This document shows positions 39,802 to 51,469 of a stretch of DNA of 64,000 bases, piece by piece. The notes beneath the pieces are model-generated. The model worked only from the letters and a program-made list of their open reading frames with translations, did no database searches and was not told the origin of the DNA. Position 1 is the stretch's first letter. The number at the start of each line of letters is the position of its first letter. Position numbers and translations under genes: made by a program. The stretch is from Megalobrama amblycephala (Eukaryota > Chordata > Actinopteri > Cypriniformes > Xenocyprididae): the NCBI RefSeq assembly GCF_018812025.1, contig NC_063061.1:5879796-5943795 (forward strand), written 5' to 3'.

Positions 39802-40225
39802 CATATTACTAGAATATTGTCTGTTTATTAGTACTTATTAAGCACATATTAATGCCTTATTCTACATGACCTTATTCTACATTCTTAACCCTACCCAATA
39901 CCTAAACTTAACAACTACCTTACTAACTATTAATAAGCAGTAAATTAGTAGTTTATTGAGGGAAAAGTTATAGTTAATAGTGCATACATGTTCCCTATAC
40001 TAAAGTGTTACTATTATTACTCTATATTTAGATTGCATTGTCTTATGACTGTTTTGTAAGACTGAATATTATTATCTTTCACTTTGTTCTGTGACCCTGA
40101 CTGAATGTTATTGTCCTGCACTTGTCTGCGACCTGAGTCTTATCTTAAGCATTTCAATGCCCTGTTTACCCGTGTAAGCTGAGCAAATGAAATATAAACT
40201 ACTTAAACTGGAACTTGAATTTGAT

Positions 40226-40946
40226 GGCAATAGACATTTTGTGTGTCTGGGCCACACAAGGTGGCGAGGAGGCCGATTCTGAAGCCAATGTGGCCACTGT
40301 TGGCTCTGCCATATGGCCATGGAGCCTGTCTACAAACTCCCAGTACCCCAGGCCACGTAGGTCACTTCTGAACTCTTGGTGCCCCCTATCAGCTCTGTTA
40401 CAACCACGGAGGCCATTGATTATCTTTTTATGCTCCGTGTCATGGCCAAGGAGGCTATCCACAAACTTTCTGTGCTCCATGCCACAGCCACAGAGGCCAT
40501 ATATGTTCACTCCGCCCATGTTTCTGCTCCACCATGGCCTCCTGATCCCCAGTGGTTCTCTGCCATGGCCTCCTGATCTCCAGTGGGTCACTGCTCCACC
40601 ATGCCATACATGTCCACTCTGTCGTGGAGGTCATCTAATCCGCCGGCTCCATCCTGGTGGTCTCCATCTCCGCTGACCCTGCCATGGTCTGACCTTTGCT
40701 TCACGATCCAGGCCCGCCTCTGCTCCACAGTCACACCACCAATCCACGGCCTAGGTCCACCACCATGCTATGATCCAGACCCTCTTCCACTTCATGGACC
40801 TGGCCCTCCATCCCTCCTCTTTGCTCACCCCCCATCCCTCCTCTTTGCTCACCCCCACTCCACTACCCTCCTAGACTTTTATTTTGATTTTGTTGTTTTG
40901 TTTGGGCATTGGGAGCCGGCCATTGGAGGGTGGGGGGGGGGGGGTA
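40226..40946 (+). mobile_element. LTR retroelement internal region, decayed, ending in a purine tract
   Basis: Low-complexity sequence rich in 'ccatggcc' and 'tccactctg' phrases and open in more than one frame (for example 40215-40676). It ends in a G-run (40928-40944) directly before TGTCATG at 40947. A purine tract next to TG is the arrangement at the 3' LTR of a retroelement. No gag or pol domain is recognised. The composition recalls the interior of the element at 29464-30876 in the opposite orientation. Confidence 0.5.
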
Positions 40947-41245
40947 TGTCATGTCTGTTTTTGGTTTTGTTTGACATTCATGTTTTCATGTCTTATATTT
41001 TGAATTTAGTCATAGCCAAGTAGTTTCAAATGATTCGCTGTTCCCTTATGTGATCTTGTCATGTGGTTCCCTTATGTGGCCTTTAGTTCCTCTGTCTTCT
41101 CATTGGTCCATTGTCCTGACTGCTTTCAGGCCCTCATGTTTCCATTGTATCTTGTCTAGTTTGTTCGTGTAACCATTGTAGGGTGAGTGTAGTCAGATCT
41201 GTTCATGTCAAGTCTGTTTTTAAGTCAAATCATTGTTTGATTTCC

Positions 41246-42103
41246 CCCCGGTTTCACAGACAAGGCTTAAGCTTTGACATTTGACATTTTATATTTAACA
41301 GTGTTTTGATCTGCCTGCATTAACAGCATTGTATGCAAACTGAACTGAGCTGGATGATGACATCACTGTTTACTCCAGTACTGATATAGATAAATTAATA
41401 ACTATTGTTTCTTACATCGGAATTAATCAATACTGAATTATGTCATTAATGACTCACCCTCATGTCGTTCTATACCCGTAAGACATCTATTCATCTTCGG
41501 AACACAGTTTAAGATATTTTAGATTTAGTCCGAGAGCTTTCTGTCCCTCCATTGAAAATGTATGTACGGTAGACTGTCCATGTCCAGAAAGGCAATAAAA
41601 ACATCATCAAAGTAGTCCATGTGACATCAGTGGGTTAGTTAGAATTTGTTGAAGTATCGAAAATACATTTTGGTCCAAAAATAACAAAAACTACGACTTT
41701 ATTCAGCATTGTCTTCTCTTCTGGAATCCTTTCCATTGAATTGATTCCATTGAATTGATTTAAGATGGATACTGACACCATTTTCTTTAAGCAGCCAAAA
41801 TTATATATACCAGTTATCACTGTAAAGCTTCTTTGACATAATCTGTATTGTAAAAAGCGCTATATAAATAAAAGTGACTTGACTTAAGTTAGTCCCAGAC
41901 TAAAATGCATGTTTGAGCTGTTTTAACTGAAAACAACTTACACTGACATATCTTAAAATATGTCAGTGCCATTGTTTTGTCTCAAGATACACACCAGTAA
42001 TATATATTTTTTCTGGGGCACGTTTATAAAATATACTTAAATGCCCTAATTGAACTAAGGCTTAATCCTGGCTTAGTCTAAGCCCTGTCTGTGAAACTGG
42101 GCC
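41246..42103. mobile_element. MITE with CCCGGTTTCACAGAC ends, itself interrupted
   Basis: The left end cccCCGGTTTCACAGACAAGG and the right end ...GTCTGTGAAACTGGGC are inverted repeats. The right half contains 'gtctaagccctgtctgtgaa'. The left half is cut at about 41276 by another repeat, which runs to about 41884 and ends in 'aagcgctatataaataaa'; that repeat carries the foldback fragment at 41436-41735. Confidence 0.6.
41436..41735. mobile_element. Foldback-family fragment: one arm and loop
   Basis: Same sequence as 2250-2332 plus 3037-3258, without the 698-bp insertion. It preserves the empty TTAA site at about 41510 and continues through the loop (tctggaatcctttcc). Confidence 0.8.
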
Positions 42104-42189
42104 ATAGATTATTTGTATTTGTTCATGTTTGATTTAATAAACTGCACATGGGTTCTTATCTAGGCTTTTAGTGGAATCCATTACAGCTC

Positions 42190-42780
42190 TAATACTGCTT
42201 TAAAGTTAAATTAAATAAAGTAATAAAACTTGATTTTGACCTCAGTCAAAATGAATTGCCTGGGAACAAATAATAGATTCATAACACCAAAAATTGCCCA
42301 TTAGATATACCCCAAAACAAATGGTCTCAAATTTAACCACTACAGAGACATCAGAGTGAGCAGCAAATGTCAAAAAGACTTCCGAAACAATTCCGAAAAT
42401 GTTGGACCATATTTTCAAATAGGCACTACCTTTATAAGTAAACTGCAGATTTGATTTAAAACTACATTCCGTGACACGACAACAGTAGTATTTCAAAATT
42501 TATCGTGGGTTTTCTCCTCCATCATTATTGTTCGCTATGTGAAATGCTGCCTGTCTAGAACATGCAGAAACACACGCACACGCACATGCACACACTTATT
42601 TATGACTGTATCAGAAAAGCCCTAAAATAAGTGTATTTCACTGTCAGGATGTTGACTTGTTCCAGATGTTGATCACCTCACTCAATCTCTACCAAAATTT
42701 TGTGTTCACAGTTGGATATTTCTTTTAAACTATTTAAAAAAAAAAAAAATCTGACTGGCACAAAAGAGAAAAGTAATTAC
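42190..42780. other. Intronic stretch next to loop F exon donor
   Basis: AT-rich, with an A run at 42734-42749 about 30 bp beyond the splice donor. No other signal recognised. Confidence 0.3.
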
Positions 42781-42924
42781 CTGTACTGGAGCTGATGGTC
42801 TCTTTGCCAATGACGTGGCCCAACAGGTCATACTGGTTGAGTCTAGAACCATCAGGAGCCACAGAAACAGATTTCTCATCATCCGCTGTCCAGATGTAGA
42901 CAACCTCGTTGTTGGTGTAGGCAT
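42781..42924 (-). CDS. gabra3: GABA-A receptor alpha subunit exon: extracellular beta8-beta9 / loop F region (gabra3-like)
   Basis: Internal exon of 144 bp. Read from 42924 it completes a split Tyr codon and continues [48 protein letters not shown], ending with the first base of the Gly codon completed in the next exon. The acceptor follows a pyrimidine-rich tract (tctctctaag) and the donor is GTAATT from 42780. This part of the extracellular domain lies between the Cys-loop and TM1 and contributes to the complementary face of the binding site. [12 protein letters not shown] is conserved across alpha subunits. GHVIG resembles GHVVG of mammalian alpha-3, while KETI recalls alpha-2, so this exon alone would not settle the subtype. 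Confidence 0.92.
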
Positions 42925-43050
42925 CTTAGAGAGACAAACCACAAGAGTACTGGTTTATTCTAACCAAAAATTTAACTTGCAAACAATTGCAATGCTGTTT
43001 TGGTATCCTTAATGCAGCCTTATTATTTTGCTTCAATTACTCTTAGAACC

Positions 43051-43725
43051 CTGTCAGTCCTGTTCCTGGAGAGCTATGGCTGCGTCCGAAAACCTAGGTA
43101 GCTGTCTTGCTGCCTCGCTGTCTTATAAGAGAATGACTTGTACGGCAGCATTTGTACATGAAGGCACCTCACGAAACTGATTTCGGACAGACTTCTGAGG
43201 CAGCGTAACAGTTTAACGATCTACAGCAATATAGCGCGAGCTTTGGTGAGAACTAAACAAATATTTAATTATTACAGTAGCCTAGTAATTTCTCGATAGA
43301 AATGATATCAAAATTGAAATATGTTGGTCAAAATCGTATATTTATACACAAACTGAGCAGCAAACGCAACCTTTGGATGCCATCTTTACTTTTCTAGCTC
43401 AGCTGTCACAGAATGGAAAGCACAGGATTGTGGGATATCAAAGGCAGCTAAAGACACATCTATGCTTCCTTCAAAAATCGATCTGAGGAACGTATCTCAT
43501 GAGACAGGAAGTGAAGCTAACATTGGATTCGAATGTGCCTTGATGCCTTACTACCTTGAAATGTGTCCTCAGAAGGCAATTTTTTACAGTTTTCGGACAC
43601 AGCCATTATGTTCCTGCAGAGTTCAGCTCCAACCTGCTTTAATACACCTGTCTGTAATTATCAAGTTTTCCTGAAGATCTTAATTAGCTGGTTCAGGTGT
43701 ATTTGATTAGAGTTGGGCACCCCTG
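43051..43725. mobile_element. hAT-like MITE split by a second MITE
   Basis: The outer parts 'gtcctgttcctggagagct' (left) and 'tgcagagttcagctccaacc' to 'ttgggcacccctg' (right) are the family of 9484-9989. The inner element occupies 43076-43606. The left extreme end is truncated. Confidence 0.6.
43076..43606. mobile_element. MITE with ATGGCTGCGTCCGAAAAC ends (531 bp)
   Basis: The left ATGGCTGCGTCCGAAAAC mirrors the right GTTTTCGGACACAGCCAT with one mismatch in 18 bp. It is non-coding and nested in the hAT-like MITE. The target duplication is not certain. Confidence 0.75.
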
Positions 43726-43727
43726 CT

Positions 43728-43830
43728 TTAAAGGTAAAGTATGTAGTTTTTGTGACACTAGTGGCACCTAGCAGAATTACAAAAACAAAGCCTGTTTTCA
43801 AACAACCTTGCAAATGCCCCTTTCACGTGT
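43728..43830. mobile_element. Left end of a TTAA-type element, unpaired
   Basis: TTAA (43728-43731) is followed by AGGTAAAGTATGTAGTTTT, in the style of the other TTAA elements here. No matching right end is found downstream, so it is truncated. Confidence 0.45.
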
Positions 43831-43839
43831 TGCACCTCC

Positions 43840-45130
43840 CCCAACTTAAACATCACAAACACAGCACTTACGGATGCTTGTGAAGGCATGTTTCAACAGG
43901 TAAAGTAATACTTTTAGCTGTGTTGCTATGCTATATAAGCGACTGAGTAGGCTAACACTTGCAAGGGTTTCACTTAAAACAACTTATCCAATATATCTAC
44001 ACAGGGCACTTTTTTTTTTTTTTTTTTTTTAATGAATTACTGTTGGACAAATTGCCTGTGTGGCTAGTATTTCTTTGCTTGTTAAAATAGTGTTTGGTGT
44101 GTGTAGTGTATAAATAAATTATTTTACAACCTTTCTGATATTATGCAAACTAAATGTTGTAGATTTCAGATGTACTGATAAAAAGCTTCTATTTCCATGA
44201 ATGATGTAGTCGCTGAGTTGAAAAAAAAAAAATCATACTGTATCACAAAACAAATCTCATGAAAAATATGGGGGCAGTAGAGGGAATACATGCAATTCAA
44301 TGAGGGCAATTGGAATGCAACTTTAATAAAGGCCGACTACCCATGGGTCAGCTGCTCCCTCCGGATAGCTGCTTCCTTGAATCTAACATATATAATGGGA
44401 AAACATAACAAAGGACTTATTGTGTTTGAATACACAAGGACGAACTTTGCAAAAGAGCATGAAAAACAATTATTTCGGGGGCTGTACGCAGCAGCAAACA
44501 ATGCACACATGCAGACCGACTCATGTGCGCTCACACAACTCTAAGCAAGTGAGCAGGAGAAAAGCTGGCAGGCTTAACACTAGAAACATAATTCACACAC
44601 AGCAGGCAGAGGTTTGCTAATTAAATTTTGATGGCCATAGAGAGAAGTTATTGTTTTATTCTATTAGAAGGTCATTAATCAAAAGCTAAACACATCAAAT
44701 TTAATGCCACTTCATCCATTATGAATAGTATTTGATAATGAAGTGCATTATTCCATCTTCAAATATATATTTGCATTGTACGACTGACATCGGTTTATAT
44801 TTATGGGGAGTCTGGCCTACAGGAAATGGCACAAGCTGAAAAGGTCAGTGGTGTCACAGACTTTCAGCACATTATACGAGAAGTCTTAAATTTAGTGCCT
44901 GTGCTAAAACTCAATTAATACTGTGATGAGAGAGAGATAAAGAGAATGGAACATGAGAGGATGAATTAGAAGCCATTCAAATTGAATTGGAGAAGGAAAT
45001 ATTTAATCGAATATCACTTTCCAACACTGTATTCATGTGAATGACCTTGTTATAGGTTGATTAATAGTCTTATAATAGTTTATAACTCTCAGTAGAGTGT
45101 TCCCTTTGTTAAATATTACTGCACAAAACG
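43840..45130. other. Intronic stretch, nothing recognised
   Basis: T run at 44009-44030 and A run at 44220-44232. No gene; short open frames overlap on both strands at 44290-44620 without domains. Confidence 0.3.
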
Positions 45131-45135
45131 TCTCA

Positions 45136-48100
45136 GTATGTAACCATAGTTCCCTGAGAACAGGGAACGAGACTCTGCGTTAAAATCGCATTGGGGAACG
45201 TCACACGTGAGCTGATGTCTGCAAGCCAAGTATCAAAATACTCCAATCATATTGGCTGGCGACAACCTATGACATCATCACAGCGCGACCTGGAAGTATA
45301 TAAGGAGAGCCTAGAGAACCAGTCAGTACCTTATTGTCTTGAGGGTCTGTTCGGCAGGCAGCCCTGAAGCATGGCAGGGCAACGCAGAGTCTCGTTCCCT
45401 GTTCTCAGAGAACTATGGTTACATACGTAACCTGAGACGTTCCCTTTCAAAGGGAACTTCAACTCTGCGTTAAAATCACATTGGGGAACGAAATACCCAC
45501 GCCGCCATGCTAAAGGAGAGTGCATTCCAAGATGGATAGACAAGCGTCAAGCAGTTTTGAATAAAACGCCAGATAGCAACTCACCCTCGGGTCACACAAA
45601 GGCTGTCAGTGACAGCATTCCCTACGGCCAACAGCCCAAGCTGAGCCTCAAAGAGGCCTTCCGTAGAAAGCCTACCAAGGCTGCTCAAGGCTTCTGGGAC
45701 CAAATTTTCAGAGAAAAAGTGGTCCCTTAAAGGGAATGTGGCCAGGGAACCGAAAGGAGCTCCAGCCAGTCACTAGAGGGGAACAAAGTCACCCCCAATG
45801 CCACCAGGGAGGCTGACCTGGTTTGATAAAGGACAAACTTAGTCTTGGCCAACCCTGTCTGGATGCAGAATCTCTATAACACATTCTTCAGAGAAGAGAG
45901 CAAGTAAGAGCGACTGCGAGAGGGACAGTAAGCAACTCAAACCCACGCGTAGAGACGGGCATCCTGGAGAGCAGAACTCAGCTGAGTGCTATAAACCCTC
46001 GTATTGAGGGGAGTATAATCCGCTCATCCTAGGATCTACTCAGCGCCTGATTATTTGCACTGAGGAGGCTGTGTGCTAGAGAACCCTGATAGAGGAGAGC
46101 ACAAACCAGCCTGGGGCTGATCTTTAATGGGAGGCCTCATGGAAGCCTTCACCAATGATCAGCTAAGCACTATTACACAGACAACCCTAGCAGGGAAGTA
46201 CAAAGCTCGACCTAACAGGTAGACCATACTGCGGGCACATAACCATGGAGGCCAGAAAGGGCCTACGTCATGATAGTAGTTCTATGTGGAGTAAGACTCA
46301 CATAAGCTAGAGTACTTTGTCACAACAGTAGGACATTCAATGGGCTGTGAGGGCCACCTAGAACACCTGTCTTGCTGGGAGCAGGACATATGACTTAGTA
46401 ACAGTAGTTAAACTGTAAAATGCCCACATGACAATCTACCTAACACGATCCAATGGATCGTTCCAGAAGTGAATTCAGTGTATTCAGTAGGATACTAGCT
46501 CTCTAGTAAGAGGATTACACTACAACATACGCTAGTATGTTCAAAAAAGGCAGCCCAGAGGGCCTAAAATCTTTAAGACATACGGCGTTAGTCTAGTGGC
46601 CATTAGGGTTCAAGGAACAATAAATAGAACCAACCTAGATACTAGTTAGCTATTTAGCTCAACTAGAGTAGAAACCCAGACTCAAGGAGGCTGATGTAGT
46701 AAAAACCAAACTTCAGTAAGGTTTTACCACAAAAACTTAACCCTGAGAGGTCAGCCACTCAGTAAAAGCACCTTTTTACTCTCAAACTGAGAGGAGTACA
46801 TAACTGAATACATAACTAGTCATGTAAGCAAACTATGATCAAATAACAACAGCACTTGAGAAACACAAGCTGCTAAACTAGAAGGAGGCTAAAACTGGGG
46901 CGTATAATAGTCACCATGCTCTTAAATAGAGGCTGATTTCACAAGCCTACTATTATGAGAACATGTGCCAACCTGTGGCAGCACTAGAGTAAAGCTCACA
47001 TAAACAAATGTAGGGCAAAAAGCTAGAACGCAAAGCAAACACAATGCTTTGAAATACATACCATCCTAAAGAGGATAAATGCTCTCATCAAACAGATTTA
47101 GCAAATTTGTGCTAAGCCCTAGAGGACGGAGGCTAAAAAGCTAGCACCGTCAAACTCAAACTTGAATGTTAAATCAAGTGGCTCAGGGGAAAGACAAATT
47201 CATAGCATGAATGAAGCTTTAGAGAGTGGGGCCTAACGTACACTGCATAACTTTTCTACGCAAAGATAAGGGCCTACCACCTGAGAAAAACAGCACCAGG
47301 GAGGCTGATAACAGTCTACAACCTTAGCTGTTAAACTCAACCAATTGCACCTATATGAACAAGGGGAAATGGGCATACGGCCTAACAACTCCTTCAGGAA
47401 AAGGCCAGAACTAGGAACTATACAACCTGACAAGGGATAATCATACATAGGGTAGTTAACAAACACACCTAACCTAGCTCTAGCCTGGCCGTTAAGCTGC
47501 GGGCCTATAGGGCCACACGCCTAGTAAAGCCTGGGCTTCACCGCCAAATCTCATGGATAAGAGAAAGAAAATGAAGCTCACAAGCAAACAATGTCAGGCG
47601 GGCGATTAAGGCCGACCTAAATATAGATACTAACTGAAGTGACGAGTGCTAACTCAAACTACTCTAGCAACCAGCAGACCAGAAGCTACTCTAAACAATA
47701 GCTGGCTAGGAGGTGGCCATTTTGTGGCCTGCACCATATATCATTCTAGCAAACCTATCAAACTTCAGTTCCCCCCCCCCCTAGCCATACAAATCTGAAT
47801 GGCTAGAGGTTTTTCCATGCCCTCCCGATCTCAAACGCGGAGATCAGGAAGGAATGGAAAGTTTATGGGAGCTGCAGCATTCATGGACAGAAAGGAACCG
47901 CTCGTTGAGCCGTCCGCACGTGGCCCCTTTCTTAACGCGCTCTCGCGGCAGCTGCAGCCTGCCAGAAGCGCGTCCCATAAATACCAGCAGCTCCGCATAC
48001 ACAGCAGCCAGAGGAGCGCGCGCTGCTGAACGCGATGACGTCAAACACAGACGTCATCGTCATCCAGCAACTCATCCTTGTCAGCCCTGGGAAGCTGAGA

Positions 48101-48671
48101 GAGAATACAACTCTCTCAAACTTCCCAATGAGCTCACCTGCAAGCCCTGTGATTGCAGCCGCCATTTTGCCCCAGCACAAACAGGGCCAGAATCACCAGG
48201 CACAGATGCGGACACCTCTTCCCTCGAGAAGAGTGCCGAACGAGAACGGAGCGTCCCAATAGGGAGACGCTCAAAGTAAATAACAGAAAACACACAGACA
48301 GCGCCCTCAAGCACTGTCTATGCACGCTCCTCTCCCAGACAGAAAACGCCCAGAAATGTGTATTTCAAGTGTCAAAACCCTGAGACACGGATGAACACTC
48401 TCTTGAACATTTGTAAAGCATATTATGGAATCTCTTACCGGAGTCAATACAATCGTGATCAGACAGAACAGTCCCGAAAGACGATAAGATACTGACTGAT
48501 TCTCTAGGCGCTCCTTATATTCTTCCGTGTCGCGCTATGTTGATGTCATAGGCTGTCGCTGGCTGATATGATTGGAGTTTTTTGATACTTGGCTTTCAGA
48601 CATCAGCTCACGTGTGACGTTTCCTAATGCGATTTTAACTCATTGAGTTGAAGTTCCCTTCGAAAGGGAAC
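45136..48671 (-). mobile_element. DIRS-like element with internal complementary region, no coding capacity (3.5 kb)
   Basis: Terminal inverted repeats of about 150-190 bp: from 45181 (TTAAAATCGCATTGGGGAAC, CACACGTGAGCTGATGTCTG) and, inverted, up to about 48645. Near the left end, 45381-45466 is a two-part segment: its first half is the reverse complement of the left terminus (45136-45181, 45 of 46 bp) and its second half (45439-45465) is complementary to the right terminus (48645-48671). That is the internal complementary region layout of DIRS-type retroelements. The interior has no reverse transcriptase, methyltransferase or tyrosine recombinase frame, and no target duplication is seen, as expected for tyrosine-recombinase insertion. 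Orientation minus is inferred from the position of the region. Confidence 0.65.
45381..45466. repeat. Internal complementary region of the DIRS-like element
   Basis: The first half, AACGCAGAGTCTCGTTCCCT to ...GTTACATAC, is inverted relative to 45136-45181. The second half, GTTCCCTTTCAAAGGGAACT to TCAACTC, is inverted relative to 48645-48671 (one or two mismatches). The halves meet at ATAC|GTAA near 45426. Confidence 0.7.
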
Positions 48672-48679
48672 ACATTTGA

Positions 48680-51095
48680 GTATTTGTATTTGTTTAATGT
48701 ACAGTGTAAACATGTATTTCATCTAAAATGAGCAGCCGGTTAATGAGGGAATAAGGAGCTTGTATGGATTATTAGATCTCTTCTCGCTTGGCCAATATAG
48801 GTTATCCTCAATTATAAATCATCATGCAGTAATACAAAAGCTCGCCATTTGTTCGGCTGGTGTGAAATGAAATAATGGAAAAGAAATAAGCAGAAGAAAA
48901 ATAAAGACAGGGTCTGGGAATCAAGATTATGTTTTTATGGTGTAGTGATTTTTACTTTGTCCATCCAAGGACACGAAGTAAAACAGGGATTGGTACTCAC
49001 GTCACCGCTGACGTTGTGATTTTGGATCACACGTCTCTTAAGGTGTGGTTATGAGTACATCAGATGACCACTTCCCCCCTTTTTCCTAGTTCAGGGCACT
49101 ATTCAAGGTCTTTTACCTTGGCAGTATGAGAACACTCTCAACGGGGGCTTTTCATTCATTTAGAGTTAACGTAAAGTGGTCAGCTGATTTATTTGAAAGA
49201 TTGGTGATATTGCTAACTTGTTGAACCGCTTCTGTATTATCAGCACAAGGAAGACACAAGTGTAATAAAATAAATTTTATTAACAAAAAGATAAACAAGA
49301 ATAACTAACACAACTACTAAATGGATACCATGAATGATAAAGGAATAAAGTGCATAAGATACATAGAATACAAGTGATTAAATTGAGTGTGGCTATGGAA
49401 GAGTTACGTTATCTTATGGAAAGATAAACTGTTTCTCTGAAAATAATAAGGTGGAAAACCTTATTATGCAACAAACAAATAGATGAAAGATTATTTGTTA
49501 TTAACTAACATCAGCTATATTACATCTAATGGGAATTAGGAAATTATATACTGATAATATACAACAATGCCAAGGTCTCTGGAAAGAGGTTTGGTTAAGT
49601 GATATTTACGTTCCACTTGGTTGAGTCCGATGACGGTGACGTCCTCCACTGGTTGTGCTGGGAGCCAGAATCTGTTTCAACAGTCTTGAACACGAAGCTC
49701 TGTCGGATGCTGATCTCCTGGAGCACCAAAGGGTCCTAAAATCCGGAACAAGCAGATGAGGCCCTGGTGTAGGTGCAGAAGGTCCTTAACAATCTGGAAC
49801 ATGCAGACGAAGGTACCTTGGAGTGAAGGTTTGCTCTCCTGAGCTTAACCTTGTGGCAGATGTCGTCACTGTCTCACTGGACGGAAACTCTGAACGTAGT
49901 GTTTGTTAATGTCTCTTTCTTCACAAGCTGGTGGCTTAGAACGTAGTCGTCTCTGTTGCTGCCTCACAAGCTGTAGACTCAGATCATGGGATCTGTTGTT
50001 GTCTCTCTGGATGGACCAGAGGCTCAGAACTGTGTTGTATCTGCTCTGTCTTTCCCCTTTGAAGGGCAGACTCAGAACGGTGTATCTGTTGTGTCTATCC
50101 TCGTGCAGGACAGGCTCAGAACGGCGTATCTGTTGTGTCTCAGCTTCGCAAGCGGGGACTCAGAACCAGGAGTGTCTGTTGAAAGGGTACCTTTATCCCT
50201 TTCCGATGAGGAGGAGATTGCAATTTGGCGCTTCTCCATTCGAGTGCTGTGATTGGCCGCTGGCATCAGAGGGGACACACAGAGTGTGGCCCACCCTTCT
50301 TTCTCCTGTGGAACTCATTTGCATAAAGCACAAAGTTGGAAGTCTTTACAGTGTCTTTAAAGTTTACCAATGCATTTCTCACTTTCCAAACCACCACCAG
50401 AATACCTTTGGCAATATTCTAAACAAATAGATACTAAACATGATGGAAAAAGATTGAACTGTCATTCAATTGTACATTAACAGCTGAATTTGTATCAGAT
50501 GTTGCACTACAAATAGCTGTCACTGAGAATACTTATTTCTGTGAATAAGTATCAAATGGATGTGTAGTTTGCATCAGTTCTAAGGTTTGCAAACATAGTT
50601 TTGAATGGATTCGGATGGATCTTTGTGATCTCTCTTTGTTTCACCCATTGCTGCTAAGGTCCCGAGGAATTTTTATGGCAGTCTCTGGCCAACCTTAGGA
50701 AGTAGTGTATAGATGGGTGAAGGGCAGTAACTGCCTGTGGACCAATGAGAAGTCCTGTCCTTTCCCAGCTTGGTACAAGAGGTTTTCTTCTTGCCCTCTA
50801 AGAGGTGTCTGGATGTTGTCCTTACATCTTTATCTGATGGCGATGGACAGTTTGTTTGTGTTAGGCCACCAAGATAAAATCAAAATGTAGCAAACCTTTG
50901 TCCGCTGTTACGACAGAGAGGGGCCCGGCCATAAACTGGGCCCTAGAATGTGCTGTTCACTACAATGGTGTTCATTTTAATGATTCTTGAATATCTGCAT
51001 TCCTTTGCCAAGAAAGACCAAATTTGTCTTGTGTTGATATTGAATTTACAGCCTTTCAGCAAAGGAAATCATTGATACACACTCCCAACAGAAAA
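48680..51095. other. Intronic stretch with a degenerate tandem repeat
   Basis: At 49990-50180 a loose repeat of about 55-60 bp recurs ('ggctcagaac', 'gactcagaacggtgtatctg', 'aggctcagaacggcgtatct'), leaving the plus frames open (175 residues from 49903). Nothing in the predicted peptides matches a family I know. The rest is unassigned. Confidence 0.45.
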
Positions 51096-51103
51096 AGTCT
51101 AAG

Positions 51104-51460
51104 GTTATGACTAACCATGGTTATCTGAGAAGGGGAACGAGACAATGGTGTCTGAACCATGCATGTGCACACAGCAATTTCATTTGGCAGACAACAGTCC
51201 ATTGCGCCATCACTGGAGCGCCCGTGAGTATACGATGGCACCTGCAATGTACGTCATCATCTTCTTTGTCTGAAGGAGATGTGCATGCAGACCAGAGGAA
51301 TAGCAATGAGATGCAGTGTCTCATTCCCCTTCTCAGGGAACCATGGATCATAACCTGAGAAGTTCCCTTTCAAAGTGGAACTCAACACTGCATCTTGTAT
51401 TGACATTATGGGGAACAAATACCCACTCTGCCATGCTGAGGAAACGCCTGTCTCATTAGC
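51104..51460. mobile_element. DIRS-like terminus, isolated
   Basis: An inverted pair, 'ctaaccatggttatctgaga...ggggaacgagac' at 51104-51145 and 'gtctcattccccttctcagg...cataacc' at 51318-51356, is followed by 'gagaagttccctttcaaagt' and then 'tggggaacaaatacccact'. The order equals the left end plus internal complementary region of the 45136-48671 element, but the sequence is diverged and no opposite end follows. It is a second, truncated copy of a related family. Confidence 0.6.
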
Positions 51461-51469
51461 TGTGCCTAT

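Larger units (their letters stand above)
39167..40011. mobile_element. MITE with GGTAACACTTTA ends inside the LINE 3' region
   Basis: The left GGTAACACTTTATTTTAGGG mirrors the right ...ACTAAAGTGTTAC. The flanks carry the direct repeat TATTATTAC (39158-39166 and 40012-40020), consistent with an 8-bp hAT-type duplication plus one matching base. It carries a 579-bp nested insertion. Confidence 0.75.
40947..42180 (+). mobile_element. 3' LTR interrupted by a MITE
   Basis: The LTR begins TGTCATGTCTGTTTTTGG and reads to about 41245. It resumes after 42103 with 'tgttcatgtttgatttaata' and 'aactgcac', which supplies an AATAAA-like signal, ending near 42180. The right boundary is not exact. The gap holds the MITE at 41246-42103. 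Confidence 0.5.

Noticed and set aside
42730..42942. 70-codon minus frame [10 protein letters not shown]...
   Set aside because: It overlaps the loop F exon in a shifted frame; the spliced receptor frame explains this region.
47800..48300. CpG-richer segment with several overlapping open frames, possible captured exon
   Set aside because: It lies within the DIRS-like element, frames on both strands are open because of composition, and no domain or splice-site pair is convincing.
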